Shown: one piece after another, positions 1-13,300 of the stretch
How the letters are laid out: each line of letters begins with the position of its first letter
Numbering within the stretch: position 1 is the stretch's first letter
Assembly: GCA_964036295.1 (NCBI GenBank)
Contig: OZ038465.1
Location: 11,258,167 to 11,322,166 of the forward strand
Direction: 5' to 3'
Length of the DNA stretch: 64,000 nt
Origin: Plumapathes pennacea
Lineage: Eukaryota > Cnidaria > Anthozoa > Antipatharia > Myriopathidae
Translations under genes and position numbers: made by a program
Notes under the pieces: model-generated
What the model saw: only the letters and a program-made list of their open reading frames with translations
Database searches by the model: none
Told to the model about the DNA's origin: nothing

Positions 1-3000
1 CGATTTTGGCCAAAACTTGAAAACTCTTGAAACTTTCAGGAAACCTTCCTTGGACTATAAGAAGACTTTTTGCAATACATTTGCTTTATCTATCTTCATC
101 CGTTGCCGAGATATAACAGCTAAACTCGAAAGGTGTGATGAATTAATTAGTGCATGATTTGCTGTAATTTGCTGTAATTCCTCACGATGCGCGCGCTAAA
201 AGTTTACAAAAATTATGCAAACTTTGTCGGCATAGTTCCAGGAACGTTTCCTGAAAGTTTCATGCGATTCTGAGATGGTCGAAAAATGTTGGAATTTTGA
301 CAAAATACTAAGGCTATAGCACAGGGTTTTTTGCCGATTTTCGCCAAAACTTGAAAAGTCTTGAAACTTTCAGGAAACCTTCCTTGGACTATAAGAAGAC
401 TTTTTGCAATACATTTGCTTGATCTATCTTCATCCGTTGCCGAGATATAGCAGCTAAACTCGAAAGGTGTGATGAATTAATTAGTGCATGATTTGCTGTA
501 ATTTGCTGTAATTTCTCACGACGCGCGCGCTAAAAGTTTACAAAATCTATGCAAACTTTGTCGGCATAGTCCCAGGAACGTTTCCTGAAAGTTTCATGCG
601 ATTCTGAGATGGTCGAAAAATGTTGGAATTTTGACAAAATGCTAAGGCTATAGCACAGGGTTTTTTGCCGATTTTGGCCAAAACTTGAAAACTCTTGAAA
701 CTTTCAGGAAACCTTCCTTGGACTATAAGAAGACTTTTTGCAATACATTTGCTTGATCTATCTTCATCCGTTGCCGAGATATAGCAGCTAAACTCGAAAG
801 GTGTGATGAATTAATTAATGCATGATTTGCTGTAATTTGCTGTAATTTCTCACGACGCGCGCGCTAAAAGTTTACAAAATCTATGCAAACTTTGTCGGCA
901 TAGTCCCAGGAACGTTTCCTGAAAGTTTCATGCGATTCTGAGATGGTCGAAAAATGTTGGAATTTTGACAAAATGCTAAGGCTATAGCACAGGGTTTTTT
1001 GCCGATTTTGGCCAAAACTTGAAAACTCTTGAAACTTTCAGGAAACCTTCCTTGGACTATAAGAAGACTTTTTGCAATACATTTGCTTGATCTATCTTCA
1101 TCCGTTGCCGAGATATAGCAGCTAAACTCGAAAGGTGTGATGAATTAATTAATGCATGATTTGATGTAATTTGCTGTAATTTCTCACGACGCGCGCGCTA
1201 AAAGTTTACAAAAACTATGCAAGCTTTGTCGGCATAGTCCCAGGAACGTTTCCTGATAGTTTCATGTGATTCTGAGATGGTCGAAAAATGTTGGAATTTT
1301 GACAAAATACTTAGGTTATAGCACAGGGTTTTTTGCCGATTTTGGCCAAAACTTGAAAACTCTTGAAACTTTCATGAAACCTTCCTTGGGCTGTAAGAAG
1401 ACTTTTTGCAATACATTTGTTTTATCTATCTTCATCCGTTGCCGAGATATAGCAGCTAAACTCGAAAGGTGTGATGAATTAATTAGTGCATGATTTTCTG
1501 TAATTTGCTGTAATTTCTCACGACGCGCGCGCTAAAAGTTTACAAAAACTATGCAAACTTTGTCGGCATAGTCCCAGGAACGTTTCCTGAAAGTTTCATG
1601 CGATTCTGAGATGGTCGAAAAATGTTGGAATTTTGACAAAATACTAAGGCTATAGCACAGGGTTTTTTGCCGATTTTGGCCAAAACTTGAAAACTCTTGA
1701 AACTTTCAGGAAATTTTCCTTGGACTATAAGAAGACTTTTTGCAATACATTTGCTTTATCTATCTTCATCCGTTGCCGAGATATAGCAGCTAAACTCGAA
1801 AGGTGTGATGAATTAATTAGTGCATGATTTGCTGTAATTTGCTGTAATTTCTCACGACGCGCGCGCTAAAAGTTTACAAAAACTATGCAAACTTTGTCGG
1901 CATAGTCCCAGGAACGTTTCCTGAAAGTTTCATGCGATTCTGAGATGGTCGAAAAATGTTGGAATTTTGACAAAATACTTAGGTTATAGCACAGGGTTTT
2001 TTGCCGATTTTGGCCAAAACTTGAAAACTCTTGAAACTTTCAGGAAACCTTCCTTGGGCTGTAAGAAGACTTTTTGCAATACATTTGTTTTATCTATCTT
2101 CATCCGTTGCCGAGATATAGCAGCTAAACTCGAAAGGTGTGATGAATTAATTAGTGCATGATTTGTTGTAATTTGGTGTAATTTCTCACGACGCGCGCGC
2201 TAAAAGTTTACAAAAACTATGCAAACTTTGTCGGCATAGTCCCAGGAACGTTTCCTGAAAGTTTCATGTGATTCTGAGATGGTCGAAAAATGTTGGAATT
2301 TTGACAAAATACTAAGGCTATAGCACAGGGTTTTTTGCCGATTTTGGCCAAAACTTGAAAACTCTTGAAACTTTCAGGAAACCTTCCTTGGACTATAAGA
2401 AGACTTTTTGCAATACATTTGCTTTATCTATCTTCATCCGTTGCCGAGATATAGCAGCTAAACTCGAAAGGTGTGATGAATTAATTAGTGCATGATTTGC
2501 TGTAATTTGCTGTAATTTCTCACGACGCGCGCGCTAAAAGTTTACTAAAACGATGCAAGTTTTGTCGGCATAGTCCCAGGAACGTTTCCTGAAAGTTTCA
2601 TGCGATTCTGAGATGGTCGAAAAATGTTGGAATTTTGACAAAATGCTAAGGCTATAGCACAGGGTTTTTTGCCGATTTTGGCCAAAACTTGAAAACTCTT
2701 GAAACTTTCAGGAAACCTTCCTTGGACTATAAGAAGACTTTTTGCAATACATTTGCTTTATCTATCTTCATCCGTTGCCGAGATATAACAGCTAAACTCG
2801 AAAGGTGTGATGAATTAATTAGTGCATGATTTGCTGTAATTTGCTGTAATTCCTCACGATGCGCGCGCTAAAAGTTTACAAAAATTATGCAAACTTTGTC
2901 GGCATAGTTCCAGGAACGTTTCCTGAAAGTTTCATGCGATTCTGAGATGGTCGAAAAATGTTGGAATTTTGACAAAATACTAAGGCTATAGCACAGGGTT

Positions 3001-5053
3001 TTTTGCCGATTTTCGCCAAAACTTGAAAAGTCTTGAAACTTTCAGGAAACCTTCCTTGGACTATAAGAAGACTTTTTGCAATACATTGCTTTATCTATCT
3101 TCATCCGTTGCCGAGATATAGCAGCTAAACTCGAAAGGTGTGATGAATTAATTAGTGCATGATTTGCTGTAATTTGCTGTAATTTCTCACGACGCGCGCG
3201 CTAAAAGTTTACAAAATCTATGCAAACTTTGTCGGCATAGTCCCAGGAAGGTTTCCTGAAAGTTTCATGCGATTCTGAGATGGTCGAAAAATGTTGGAAT
3301 TTTGACAAAATACTAAGGCTATAGCACAGGGTTTTTTGCCGATTTTGGCCAAAACTTAAAAACTCTTGAAACTTTCAGGAAACCTTCCTTGGACTATAAG
3401 AAGACTTTTTGCAATACATTTGCTTTATCTATCTTCATCCGTTGCCGAGATATAGCAGCTAAACTCGAAAGGTGTGATGAATTAATTAGTGCATAATTTG
3501 CTGTAATTTGCTGTAATTTCTCACGACGCGCGCGCTAAAAGTTTACAAAATCTATGCAAACTTTGTCGGCATAGTCCCAGGAACGTTTCCTGAAAGTTTC
3601 ATGCGATTCTGAGATGGTCGAAAAATGTTGGAATTTTGACAAAATGCTAAGGCTATAGCACAGGGTTTTTTGCCGATTTTGGCTAAAACTTGAAAACTCT
3701 TGAAACTTTCAGGAAACCTTCCTTGAACTATAAGAAGACTTTTTGCAATACATTTGCTTGATCTATCTTCATCCGTTGCCGAGATATAGCAGCTAAACTC
3801 GAAAGGTGTGATGAATTAATTAGTGCATGATTTGCTGTAATTTGCTGTAATTTCTCACGACGCGCGCGCTAAAAGTTTACAAAAACTATGCAAACTCTGT
3901 CGGCATAGTCCCAGGAACGTTTCCTGAAAGTTTCATGCGATTCTGAGATGGTCGAAAAATGTTGGAATTTTGACAAAATACTAAGGCTATAGCACAGGGT
4001 TTTTTGCCGATTTTGGCCAAAACTTGAAAACTCTTGAAACTTTCAGGAAACCTTCCTTGGACTATAAGAAGACTTTTTGCAATACATTGCTTTATCTATC
4101 TTCATCCGTTGCCGAGATATAGCAGCTAAACTTGAAAGGTGTGATGAATTAATTAGTGCATGATTTGCTGTAATTTGCTGTAATTTCTCACGACGCGCGC
4201 GCTAAAAGTTTACAAAATCTATGCAAACTTTGTCGGCATAGTCCCAGGAACGTTTCCTGAAAGTTTCATGCGATTCTGAGATGGTCGAAAAATGTTGGAA
4301 TTTTGACAAAATACTAAGGCTATAGCACAGGGTTTTTTGCCGATTTTGGCTAAAACTTGAAAACTCTTGAAACTTTCAGGAAACCTTCCTTGGACTATAA
4401 GAAGACTTTTTGCAATACATTTGCTTTATCTATCTTCATCCGTTGCCGAGATATAGCAGCTAAACTCGAAAGGTGTGATGAATTAATTAGTGCATGATTT
4501 GCTGTAATTTGCTGTAATTTCTCACGACGCGCGCGCTAAAACTTTACAAAAACTATGCAAACTTTGTCGGCATAGTCCCAGGAACGTTTCTTGAAAGTTT
4601 CATGCGATTCTGAGATGGTCGAAAAATGTTGGAATTTTGACAAAATGCTAAGGCTATAGCACAGGGTTTTCTGCCGATTTTGGCCAAAATTTGAAAACTC
4701 TTGAAACTTTCAGGAAACCTTCCTTGGACTATAAGAAGACTTTTTGAAATACATTTGCTTTATCTATCTTCATCCGTTTCCGAGATATAGCAGCTAAACT
4801 CGAAAGGTGTGATGAATTAATTAGTGCATGATTTGTTGTAATTTGGTGTAATTTCTCACGACGCGCGCGCTAAAAGTTTACAAAAACTATGCAAACTTTG
4901 TCGGCATAGTCCCGGGAACGTTTCCTGAAAGTTTCATGCGATTCTGAGATGGTCGAAAAATGTTGGAATTTTGACAAAATACTAAGGCTATAGCACAGGG
5001 TTTTTTGTCAAAAATTGAAAACTCTTGAAACTTTCAGGAAACCTTCCTTGGAC
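1..5053. repeat. 334-bp satellite array, 15 units plus a partial
   Basis: Fifteen head-to-tail units begin at 1, 335, 669, 1003, 1337, 1671, 2005, 2339, 2673, 3007, 3340, 3674, 4008, 4341 and 4675. The spacing is 334 bp, or 333 bp where one T is lost near 3088 and 4087. A partial unit follows to about 5053, where similarity stops. The left end is cut by the window. Units are nearly identical and differ by scattered substitutions. Each carries a GCGCGCGC tract, a doubled TTTGCTGTAA motif and two ~21-bp arms that are inverted relative to each other. Short open frames inside (for example 1266-1493 and 1967-2161) recur only because the units repeat, and I do not call them genes. Confidence 0.97.
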
Positions 5054-6380
5054 GGTCGTATGATTGGCAGCAAGTTGTTCGCATGACGTCGTTCCTGCAA
5101 TTTCCATGAAGACGATGACGTGCACGAGAACAATCAGCCATTTCAAAGAACCGCACTTCTTGGAGAGGGCACGTAGAACAGTCAGCCATTCCAAAGAGCC
5201 AAACTTCTTGGACGGGGGCGGGCGGCCACCATGATTCTTGGACATGTGAGGGAACAACGATTCGTCGACGCGCACTATACGGCATCGGCAATGTTCACGA
5301 AAGAGGGATGTGTTGTGTGCATATTTTACTGAGAAAGTTGTATAGATGTCCACACCCGCTTTGCCAGTTATACCCTCTGGGTACAAGCACAAGTAATGGT
5401 CGTGGATGGTATTAGGCTAAATAATGTGAAGTCCCTTATTGAGTGGAAGCTGGACTGCGAGGAGAGCACGCTTTTGTCTGAAACGCCTTTCCCTGAAAAC
5501 CACTGTAATATCCATGTCACTTATGGGAAACTGCCGCTGTTGAACCAGCAGATTTTGCTTTGAATCAGGTATTCATGGGCGACGTTGATGTCTGGATTGA
5601 AGATTGCTTGTCCACCAGAGATACATTAAGTGGTCCACGGTTAAGAAAAAAACGTCCTAAATCTACAAACTACAGTAACTGTTGACAAAGCAAGTTTTCT
5701 TAAGTTTATTCTTAAAAGAACTAGCGAAATTACAACTTCGCAGCTCATTGGATATAGGTACAAGCGCTACGATACACAAACGATTTCTGAGCAATTGCAA
5801 TCCGACATGAAGGGAGCTGTAGACAGTCACCATTCCTAGTCTTGTAACTGCATGTGGGATCTCTTACAGAACAGATCTGTGAGATAACCGGGAGCCAGGC
5901 GATAGGCGGATATCATGTAGAACAAGGTCGACGTAGATTCAGAGACAGCGTATCACTTTGCACGTGTATTTGAGTCATTATGTATACAGTCGTTCGGTCG
6001 GACCCTTACCTGATGGAATAATAATGATCAAAACCCTCAAGAACGGCCAGAGAGATGCACACCAGGGTTGCCAACTGCAAACACGATGATATATGGCTTC
6101 AGCTAAACATAGGTCCGCAAAACGTACGTGAAGCTATTTGCTAGTTGATGATAGTCTATGATAGGTAGTTCGTGTTACAACGGGGCACGAACTATCATCG
6201 AATATTATCACCGTTTGATCGGGGTTTTACACTATGTTCTACCATGCCAGCTACGTACTATGCATGACCAAACACAAATGCACAAACATGACAGTTTATT
6301 ATATGATTATTTTGAGCTGATCGACATAAAAGGAGGAAAGTATAGCTTGCCAAAATATTTCAAGTCGTTCTGTAAATTTC
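5054..6380. other. Unassigned spacer right of the satellite
   Basis: No gene is recognised here. Two overlapping minus-strand frames at 4988-5392 start next to the satellite edge, show no known motif and look like chance. Codon structure is poor throughout. The stretch lies downstream (3') of PRKDC and may be old repeat debris. Confidence 0.5.
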
Positions 6381-6862
6381 TGCGAGGTAAGCCAGACTTT
6401 GACTCGTTATAGTAGTTTCGTATTAACGTAACACACTCCAGCCAAGCAAACCTGTTTCTCGTGCTCTTCGAACGGTGGTGAAATAGATTCACAGTAAAAT
6501 TTCCTGTCGACTTTTCAGTCGATTTTTCATCAGCGACAAAACCCGCTAGAGACAATTTTTGTAAACAAACAACCACTGTCGATCTGGTCATGAAATCATA
6601 TGTCAACAAACATATCATGCGCGGTAAACCAGATTTTGACTCGTTATAATAGTTTCGTAACGTAACACACTCCAGCCGAACAAACCTGTTTCTCGTGCTA
6701 TTCGAACGGTGGTGAAAAGGATTCACAGTAAAATTTCCTGTCGATTTTTCATTAGTGACAGAATCCGCTCGAGACAATTTTATAAACAAACAACTCAGAC
6801 ATACCACAGTCGATCTGCATTTGCAATTATGGCATGAAATCATGTGTCAACAAACATATCAG
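6381..6862. repeat. Two-copy direct tandem repeat, 237-bp period
   Basis: The segment at 6381-6617 is repeated at 6618-6862 with small indels. Both copies share runs such as AGTAACACACTCCAGCC-like and TTTCTCGTGCT blocks, a CGAACGGTGGTGAAA block and a closing GTCAACAAACATATCA. A minus-strand frame of 178 codons (6307-6843) spans both copies and is itself internally duplicated, so it is better explained by the repeat than by a gene. Confidence 0.85.
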
Positions 6863-7840
6863 CGAACGCAAAAAAACTCGGAATAAGCTTTTACCTTGCC
6901 AAAACATATGTCATGGTCACACCATACAGCTGTGTTCCTTCTTTTGTGAGCGGAGCGTATATTCGCAAATGTGTCCAGAAATGTCGCTCTAAATGTGAAT
7001 CTGTGTCGCCTGTTTGCCAGATACTACGGATATGTCAGCCGGGGGCTGAAGGGGGAGCAGATTTCCACATGCAACCAAAGGATCGGCAACGCTCACAGCC
7101 GCCATTAAATAATGCCTTGAATTTCCACGTGCGAGAGAGCCAATTATATTTAGAAAACCCCCCCTGGGGAGGTAATTTAGCTTCTGACATTCTGTCGCAA
7201 AGTTGTAACATTAGCACGGAAACCCTTTACTGGAAATCTCTCTGTGCATTCTTTGTGTTAAGTAGATAATAAAAGACAAACTTTCTCACAAGACCTGTAC
7301 CACGGCGGCTTTTATATGGATAACACTTCATGCTCCTCCCCCCTCAGTAGTTTTTGCCACCTAGAGGGGGAGCATTTTAATGACCTAATGAGATGGGCCG
7401 AACGGCTGTTCAACTATCGCCCAAACGCCGACATAGAAGCTATTTGCATATTGCAAATAGCTTCAAAAACGACAATTGGCAACCCGTACGCTGTATATCT
7501 CATCAGCGACCACAGAAACCAAATGAAAGATGATGTCGGCTGTACTGACACATTTAGATACAAGATCTCCACCACCGATGCTATCCCAGTATCGCTCCCA
7601 CTCCCGGGGGCATCAACTTTCAATCAGGTCCAAAAAAAAACATTAATTATTGCAGAAGCACAGTGACCAACATCCACCAGTGTGAAGTAGCCCCGATCCT
7701 TCCTTGATTTTGCCGGAATACTAATGAAGATTTGTCAGTAGATTTGTCCAGATCGCACGAGTCAATAAACAGCTGTCTACGCGCCGAGCTGAGCTGACGT
7801 TAAAGCGTCACTCGTGTGATCTGCCATTGCCTTTGCTTTG
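6863..7840. other. Unassigned spacer with weak ORFs
   Basis: Plus-strand frames of 141 codons (6844-7269) and 116 codons (7316-7666) are the longest here. Neither shows a domain, signal peptide or splice context that I recognise. I treat the stretch as non-coding. Confidence 0.45.
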
Positions 7841-8270
7841 TGAGCTCAAACATAATACACCTTTTTTTTAAATTTATTTGTTTGTTTTCGTGCGGGACTG
7901 GAAAACGACCCCCAAGAATTACATGGACTGAGCCTTGGCGTTGAGGTGAGTGTTATAGCTATATGCAGAAAAACAAGAGCGCATGCAGTAACTGATGCGC
8001 CATCCTTTTGCCCTGCCGAAGTGCAGTTCTCAACATAAACTGACCTAAATGCTAACAAACCAAAAACTGTTTTCACTGCTTAACAGCACTTCAAAGATAT
8101 GTTTCCTATAGCCTGCCTTTAGCGTCCATCATGGCTGGCATTCAAAGCAACTCATGTGACGTCTTAGCGTAAAGTACACGAAAACACAACAAAAAGGATG
8201 ACACCGTTATCAACAGCAACTTAACACTGGATTCCAGATATTTCACCAGTTATTTCCCTCTACCACAACT
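7841..8270 (-). promoter_or_regulatory. PRKDC: Probable PRKDC 3' UTR with poly(A) signal near 7873-7878
   Basis: On the minus strand, sequence after the PRKDC stop codon (8273-8271) runs into an AATAAA hexamer, seen as TTTATT at about 7873-7878 on the plus strand. No other gene lies in between. The UTR extent is inferred from this hexamer alone, and a more distal signal is possible. Confidence 0.4.
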
Positions 8271-10372
8271 TTACATCCATGGTTCCCAACCTGTGTAGGT
8301 GCGCCCCAAGATATTTGGGTCAGTGGCCTGGTCAATAAGACAAGCCACTTGAGCTTCTACTGACAAGTCATTGTCAGGTTCACGAGCCCGTACATTGACG
8401 CCCGGGTGTCCCATACAGACTGCTTCCATATCTTTCCCCCATTGGCGTTTGCTATTCAAATTTAACTGCAGATCTTCCCTAAAAATAAGAATATAATGAC
8501 TGTCTAATACAGCGCAACACGTGAAGGACAACTTTAATATTTAATGTATGTTTGTGTATACCAATGCCCCAGCATTTTTACAGAAAAATAATACACTCCC
8601 CTAAACATGCCGTCCCAAACCATTATTCTTTTTCTCTCTTCTCGTACAAAAATAATCTGGCGGTGGAGTCGCATGCAGACTTTCGTATTGTGTCCAGGGT
8701 TGGAAAACAATGTAACGTTCCAAATAGGTATTTTCCACTACTAGTTTTGCATACTAGAATAATGTGTTTGGAGTAATATCTCCATGCGCTAAGTCCGGTC
8801 AACAGAATTACTGGGGAGTTTAAGAAACGGCACTGCAAGGAACTAAAAAAAAGTGTCTCCGTATTCATTATGTCTCTGTAATTTTGCCTATTCTTAGGTT
8901 GCTTAATTTATGCCGTTTTTTCCGAGGTTTATATTGTTATACTGAGTATTAAACAATATACTGAGAAGCAAACAAACAAAAATAATCCATTACTCGTAAA
9001 GTAGTGCAGCAAACGTTAAACAAGTAGTGTGCAGTAAACAACAATGCGAGACAAACAATACCCTAAAAACAATACCCTAAAAACAACAAAAATACAGTAC
9101 CTCATCAGATATGCGGGATTGGTGCCTTCAAGTTTCCTTTTGGCATTCATTATCTTTTGCTTTGGGTACCACTCTGTGTCTTCTTTGTTATCTGAGAACA
9201 GAATTTCGTAGTCATTATATGAACTGAAATAAATTTGATGATTTATGACTGCTGAACAACTTTCTCACATAAAAAAACTTGTACTTCGTGATTTGCACGT
9301 ACACAGTTTGATTTATATCTATAATAGGACTATCTAGATATATAGAACTTTTCCAATGGCAGGTAGAGTAAATAGAGATTACTTCATGGAAAGTGCGCGC
9401 GTACGGTTTTTATTCACGAGTTGTGAAGTATCATAAAACGAACGAGCGAGGCTTTGCGAGCGAGTGAGTTTTATGATATGAAACAACGAGTGAATAAAAA
9501 CTGTACAAAGCACTTTCCATGATGTTTTCTGTTTATTATATACATACTGAGACATTTATGATGGGACCGGGAAACCCTTTAAAAGTAGTGAAAAATCGTC
9601 GTTCGCAGCTGGTGATTGGACGAACGATTTTTTTCACGTGTGAAAAGCGTCGTTCGCGGCCTCTCATTGGCTAGAACTCATTTGCGTACGAAATTTTACG
9701 ATATGGCTTTTTCGTGAGTATGTCTCAGTATGTATATAATAAATCACCTTACTGGACTCACTTCACTGTGGAAAAGTTATCGCACAATTTTTATGAGGAA
9801 AATGACTCAGAGTGCAGAAGCCGTTTTGATGTAAACGCTAATACAGTAACACGGTGACATCGTAAATATAAAGCTGATTTCTGCCTTTGCTGTACTTTCA
9901 AATCGAAGTGTTTTACTTATCAATTTCAAGGCTTATGAAAACAAAGGTTTCTTTTATTGTTTTAGTGGCCAAATTCGCATTTTTTGTCACGAAACCAAAA
10001 CGTCTATTACTGTATGCACTCAAACTTTTACATGACACATACTATTAATAAAACTGATCTAGCGATTTATCCATAACATCGAATATTTCACATGCTATCT
10101 TTTGCTTGCAAGACGGTGTACGCTGTATGGTACCGCTAAAATGGCCCATGTAACAAAGTCACCAGTACGAAACATTAACATGTAACTTAGGTTATTATCT
10201 CGAGAAACAATTTTGATATGGCGTACTGTCTGCTAGTTTATAGATCTGACGATGAAAGGAATGTACACAACTTGGTCCCTTGCACATGCTCTTAAAAGAA
10301 CAAAATATAGAATAATAGCTTACAAAACAGACCTGGATTAGTGCCTTGCTCGACTTGTTTCCTGGCATTTAC
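8271..10372 (-). CDS. PRKDC: PRKDC exons 81-83: kinase C-lobe end and FATC
   Basis: Exons: 10333-10372, 9101-9191, 8271-8478. The 40-nt exon 10333-10372 encodes about [13 protein letters not shown]. It was accepted because it has AG and GT flanks and restores the reading frame between its neighbours. Exon 9101-9191 gives [18 protein letters not shown], matching the human WYPRQKICYAKRKL. The last exon ends in [12 protein letters not shown] and GWEPWM with a TAA stop, the classic FATC tail of DNA-PKcs. FATC is required for kinase function in this family. Confidence 0.93.
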
Positions 10373-13300
10373 CTGTCAACAATGTACAGAATATGCACGT
10401 AATTGTATAAAAATATGGCTACAGCCCAAAACAACGAAGGAAAGAACTGCCTATTTTCCTGTTCAGTACTATCAGCTGTACTTTAGTGCTAATGACAGGA
10501 TTAGCAGAACTGTAGAATTCATCAAAAAGACAGTATGCTTGAACGAGGTGGCCCTAGTGACCCAAATGGCCCAGGTGTCAGCTCATCGCCAATCTAAGCA
10601 TGTACGAATAAACTATTTCGTTGAAGCTCATCGTTTACACTGCACAGACCCAAACGGTTCATTTCAAATTTAAGAACACCTCAGGTCAGTTAGAAAAATG
10701 GAATATAGGCCAATTCTCTAGGAAATAATGAAATGTTAGTCCCCATGCAAGAGAACTAGTTTTGGTCTGCATCGGGGTGGAGATAAAACCGTATGAACCT
10801 AAGATTAAGATGATCAACGCTGTCAAGGTTATATGACTAAGTTGATGTTTCGAGCACTAGCCTTTCATCGGAGCAAACATATTGGACAAACTCTCAAAAC
10901 GGCAGCGTAAATTCCTTACCTGCCAATCAAGGGAGGGCTCCTTGATGAAGACATCCATGGTATTGACGAGGAGTGCGTGATTAGTTCTCAGGGCTCGCAG
11001 TGTGTGGACCATAGTGTTTTGAAGACTGCCATTTTGCTTCAGTGGTAACAAGAGATTAATAAATTGGCGGGTCAAACGGAAAGGCATCAGCTCTGGTATT
11101 GGAAGAAACTGAAGAGATAAAGCAAAACGGATTCAGCATACCTAAAGGAAAAGAAAATGTGAAAACCAAGGCTACGTTTACACTATACCGGATAGGATTT
11201 TGAGCCGTTGCGAAAACCTATCCGGTACAGTGTAAACACGAAAAGATCGGTCCGGAGCGACTTTGGCCGAAAAACCTATTCGGTACAGTGTAAACACAAG
11301 GCTAGTCCGGAACAGCTTGTTTGTCACAATCAATGAATGCAAATCGAAGCGTTTTCCGCCGATACGGGTCCGTACCACTTTCAGAAGCGGAGCGGAGCAA
11401 CAGCGCTCCGTTTCAAAAATCGCTCCGAAAACAGCGTATCCAATGTAAACGAAAGGCCTATCCGGTACGGTTTTGCGACGCTACGGAAAGCTATCCGGTA
11501 TAGTGTAAACGTAGCCCAAGTGGTCAGGTTTAGCGCGTCCTACCATTACGTCTTACGTTTGATCTAGTTATCATTATCATGCGGGTAGAAATCTTGATCC
11601 GAGGAATTTTCTATTTCACGCCAAAATGTGTGCTGTTATGTATGTGAGGTACTGGCTTGGACAAATACGCCAACTACGCCTCCCGTAACGATAACAAATA
11701 GAAATATGCAGACCTGCCGACCTAACCCTTAAAGAAACGCTAAAGCAAGAATTCTATGCTGAGATATGTATTTTCCACCACTTCTCAGTTAAACCCCAGT
11801 TAAACTCTATGGTTTTTAAATTAACATACTGTGAAAAGCGAACCTATAAATGTCAAATAAAACATAAAGGGGTAAGCACCCAAATGAAAGTTCTTACAGT
11901 TTTCACGTTTTTTTCTTCACCAGAGTTATCGTATTTTACTGTCGTTTTGCATTATGAACTTTTGAGAGAAAATACATGAATGAATCAACTCGAAAGGATC
12001 GATGAGTTATTTATATTTTACAGAACAAACCTGTGTGGCCGAACCGAAGGCATGTCCAAAATCTATGCCCACCATGCCACCAGTTTCCATGTCAACCATG
12101 AAGTTGGACAGATGGCGGTCACCGATGCCCAAGATGTACTGGCAGATAGACAAGCACGCGTGCGAGCTGATGAAGTGAGACCGCAACGTTAAGTAGGCCT
12201 GGGGAGAGGCTGACAGTCGAAGAAATGCACGCCTGTGATCGAAACCAGAACAAATATAACTTTTTTAGACAAACGTTTTATAGGCTGTATTTTGGCTAAG
12301 TTTAGTAGTGCCAGGTTACTATCCCAAATCCCGCGCAATGCCTTTCAGATTCTTGGCGAGATAGCCATAGGGATTGCGCTTGGCATAAAAAGGGGGGCTA
12401 TCTTTCGCTGTGTTCGTTGTGAAATCACTATAACAAACTGCCGCGTTACACACATAAATAGAATACAACGGCAGCTACTCGACCTTGGTGGTTCCTTCTG
12501 ACATCTTTTATCTAGTTCTTTGGTAATGAAACAAATGTTAAACTGTAACTGAGCAAACCTGAGGAGGTCCCATGGCACGAGAATCTGACGCTGCTTGAAA
12601 GATCTCTCTGTTTCAGTTCGACTTGCGCCTCTACAGACAAGAAAGTAGACACAGTGGAATGACCAAGGGGATCAAGGAAATCAGTCCAACAATTGCAGGG
12701 AACAAAGAAGAAAGAACACAAGAAATAAGACAAGAAAAGTTGTCGTAGTTCCGTATGCCACTTTAACTTTACCCCAATCCGTGTATAAACATGGAAAAGC
12801 GTTTTACACAAACCCTTACTTGTACATCTGTCCATATATGTGGAGCATGGTATCCTTGGAGGATTTCTGATATTTTCCAAGGAATTTACCAAGATGCTCT
12901 TTTGGGCCATTGCTGTCAATGCACAAGTTAGCAAGATCAGATTCAATAATTCTTCTAAATTAGTCCCAGCCCCAGCCAAAAATTTCACGAGCCGAACTAA
13001 ATGCAATTTAGCTCACGCAATGGCTTTTGCTTATTTGCTATAAGTTCGTCTCATGAAATGTCGGCGTTTGACCTGGGTATTGGCCATTTTACTTTCTAAA
13101 ACCATGTTCGAATAAATCTGCACATCATTAAGAAGAAAGTTTAAACATTATTGCGGCTTTATTTTATGTCGAAAGGATCTTTTAACCTACACTACCTTGT
13201 ATAGTTAATCATTAACTCAGTTAGTGAAAGTTAGTCAAGATTAGTGAAATAAGCTGTTAAGCATGATTTGAAGTGTGATAAAAATGTTATGGATTTTATT

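Noticed and set aside
1266-2161. Plus-strand ORFs inside the satellite
   Set aside because: They translate the same repeat unit and are broken in most other units.
1-5053. CRISPR array
   Set aside because: The units are 334 bp and adjacent, with no spacers, and the surrounding gene is eukaryotic.
6307-6843. 178-codon minus-strand ORF
   Set aside because: It spans a two-copy DNA repeat and its protein is duplicated for that reason. No domain or splice context supports it.
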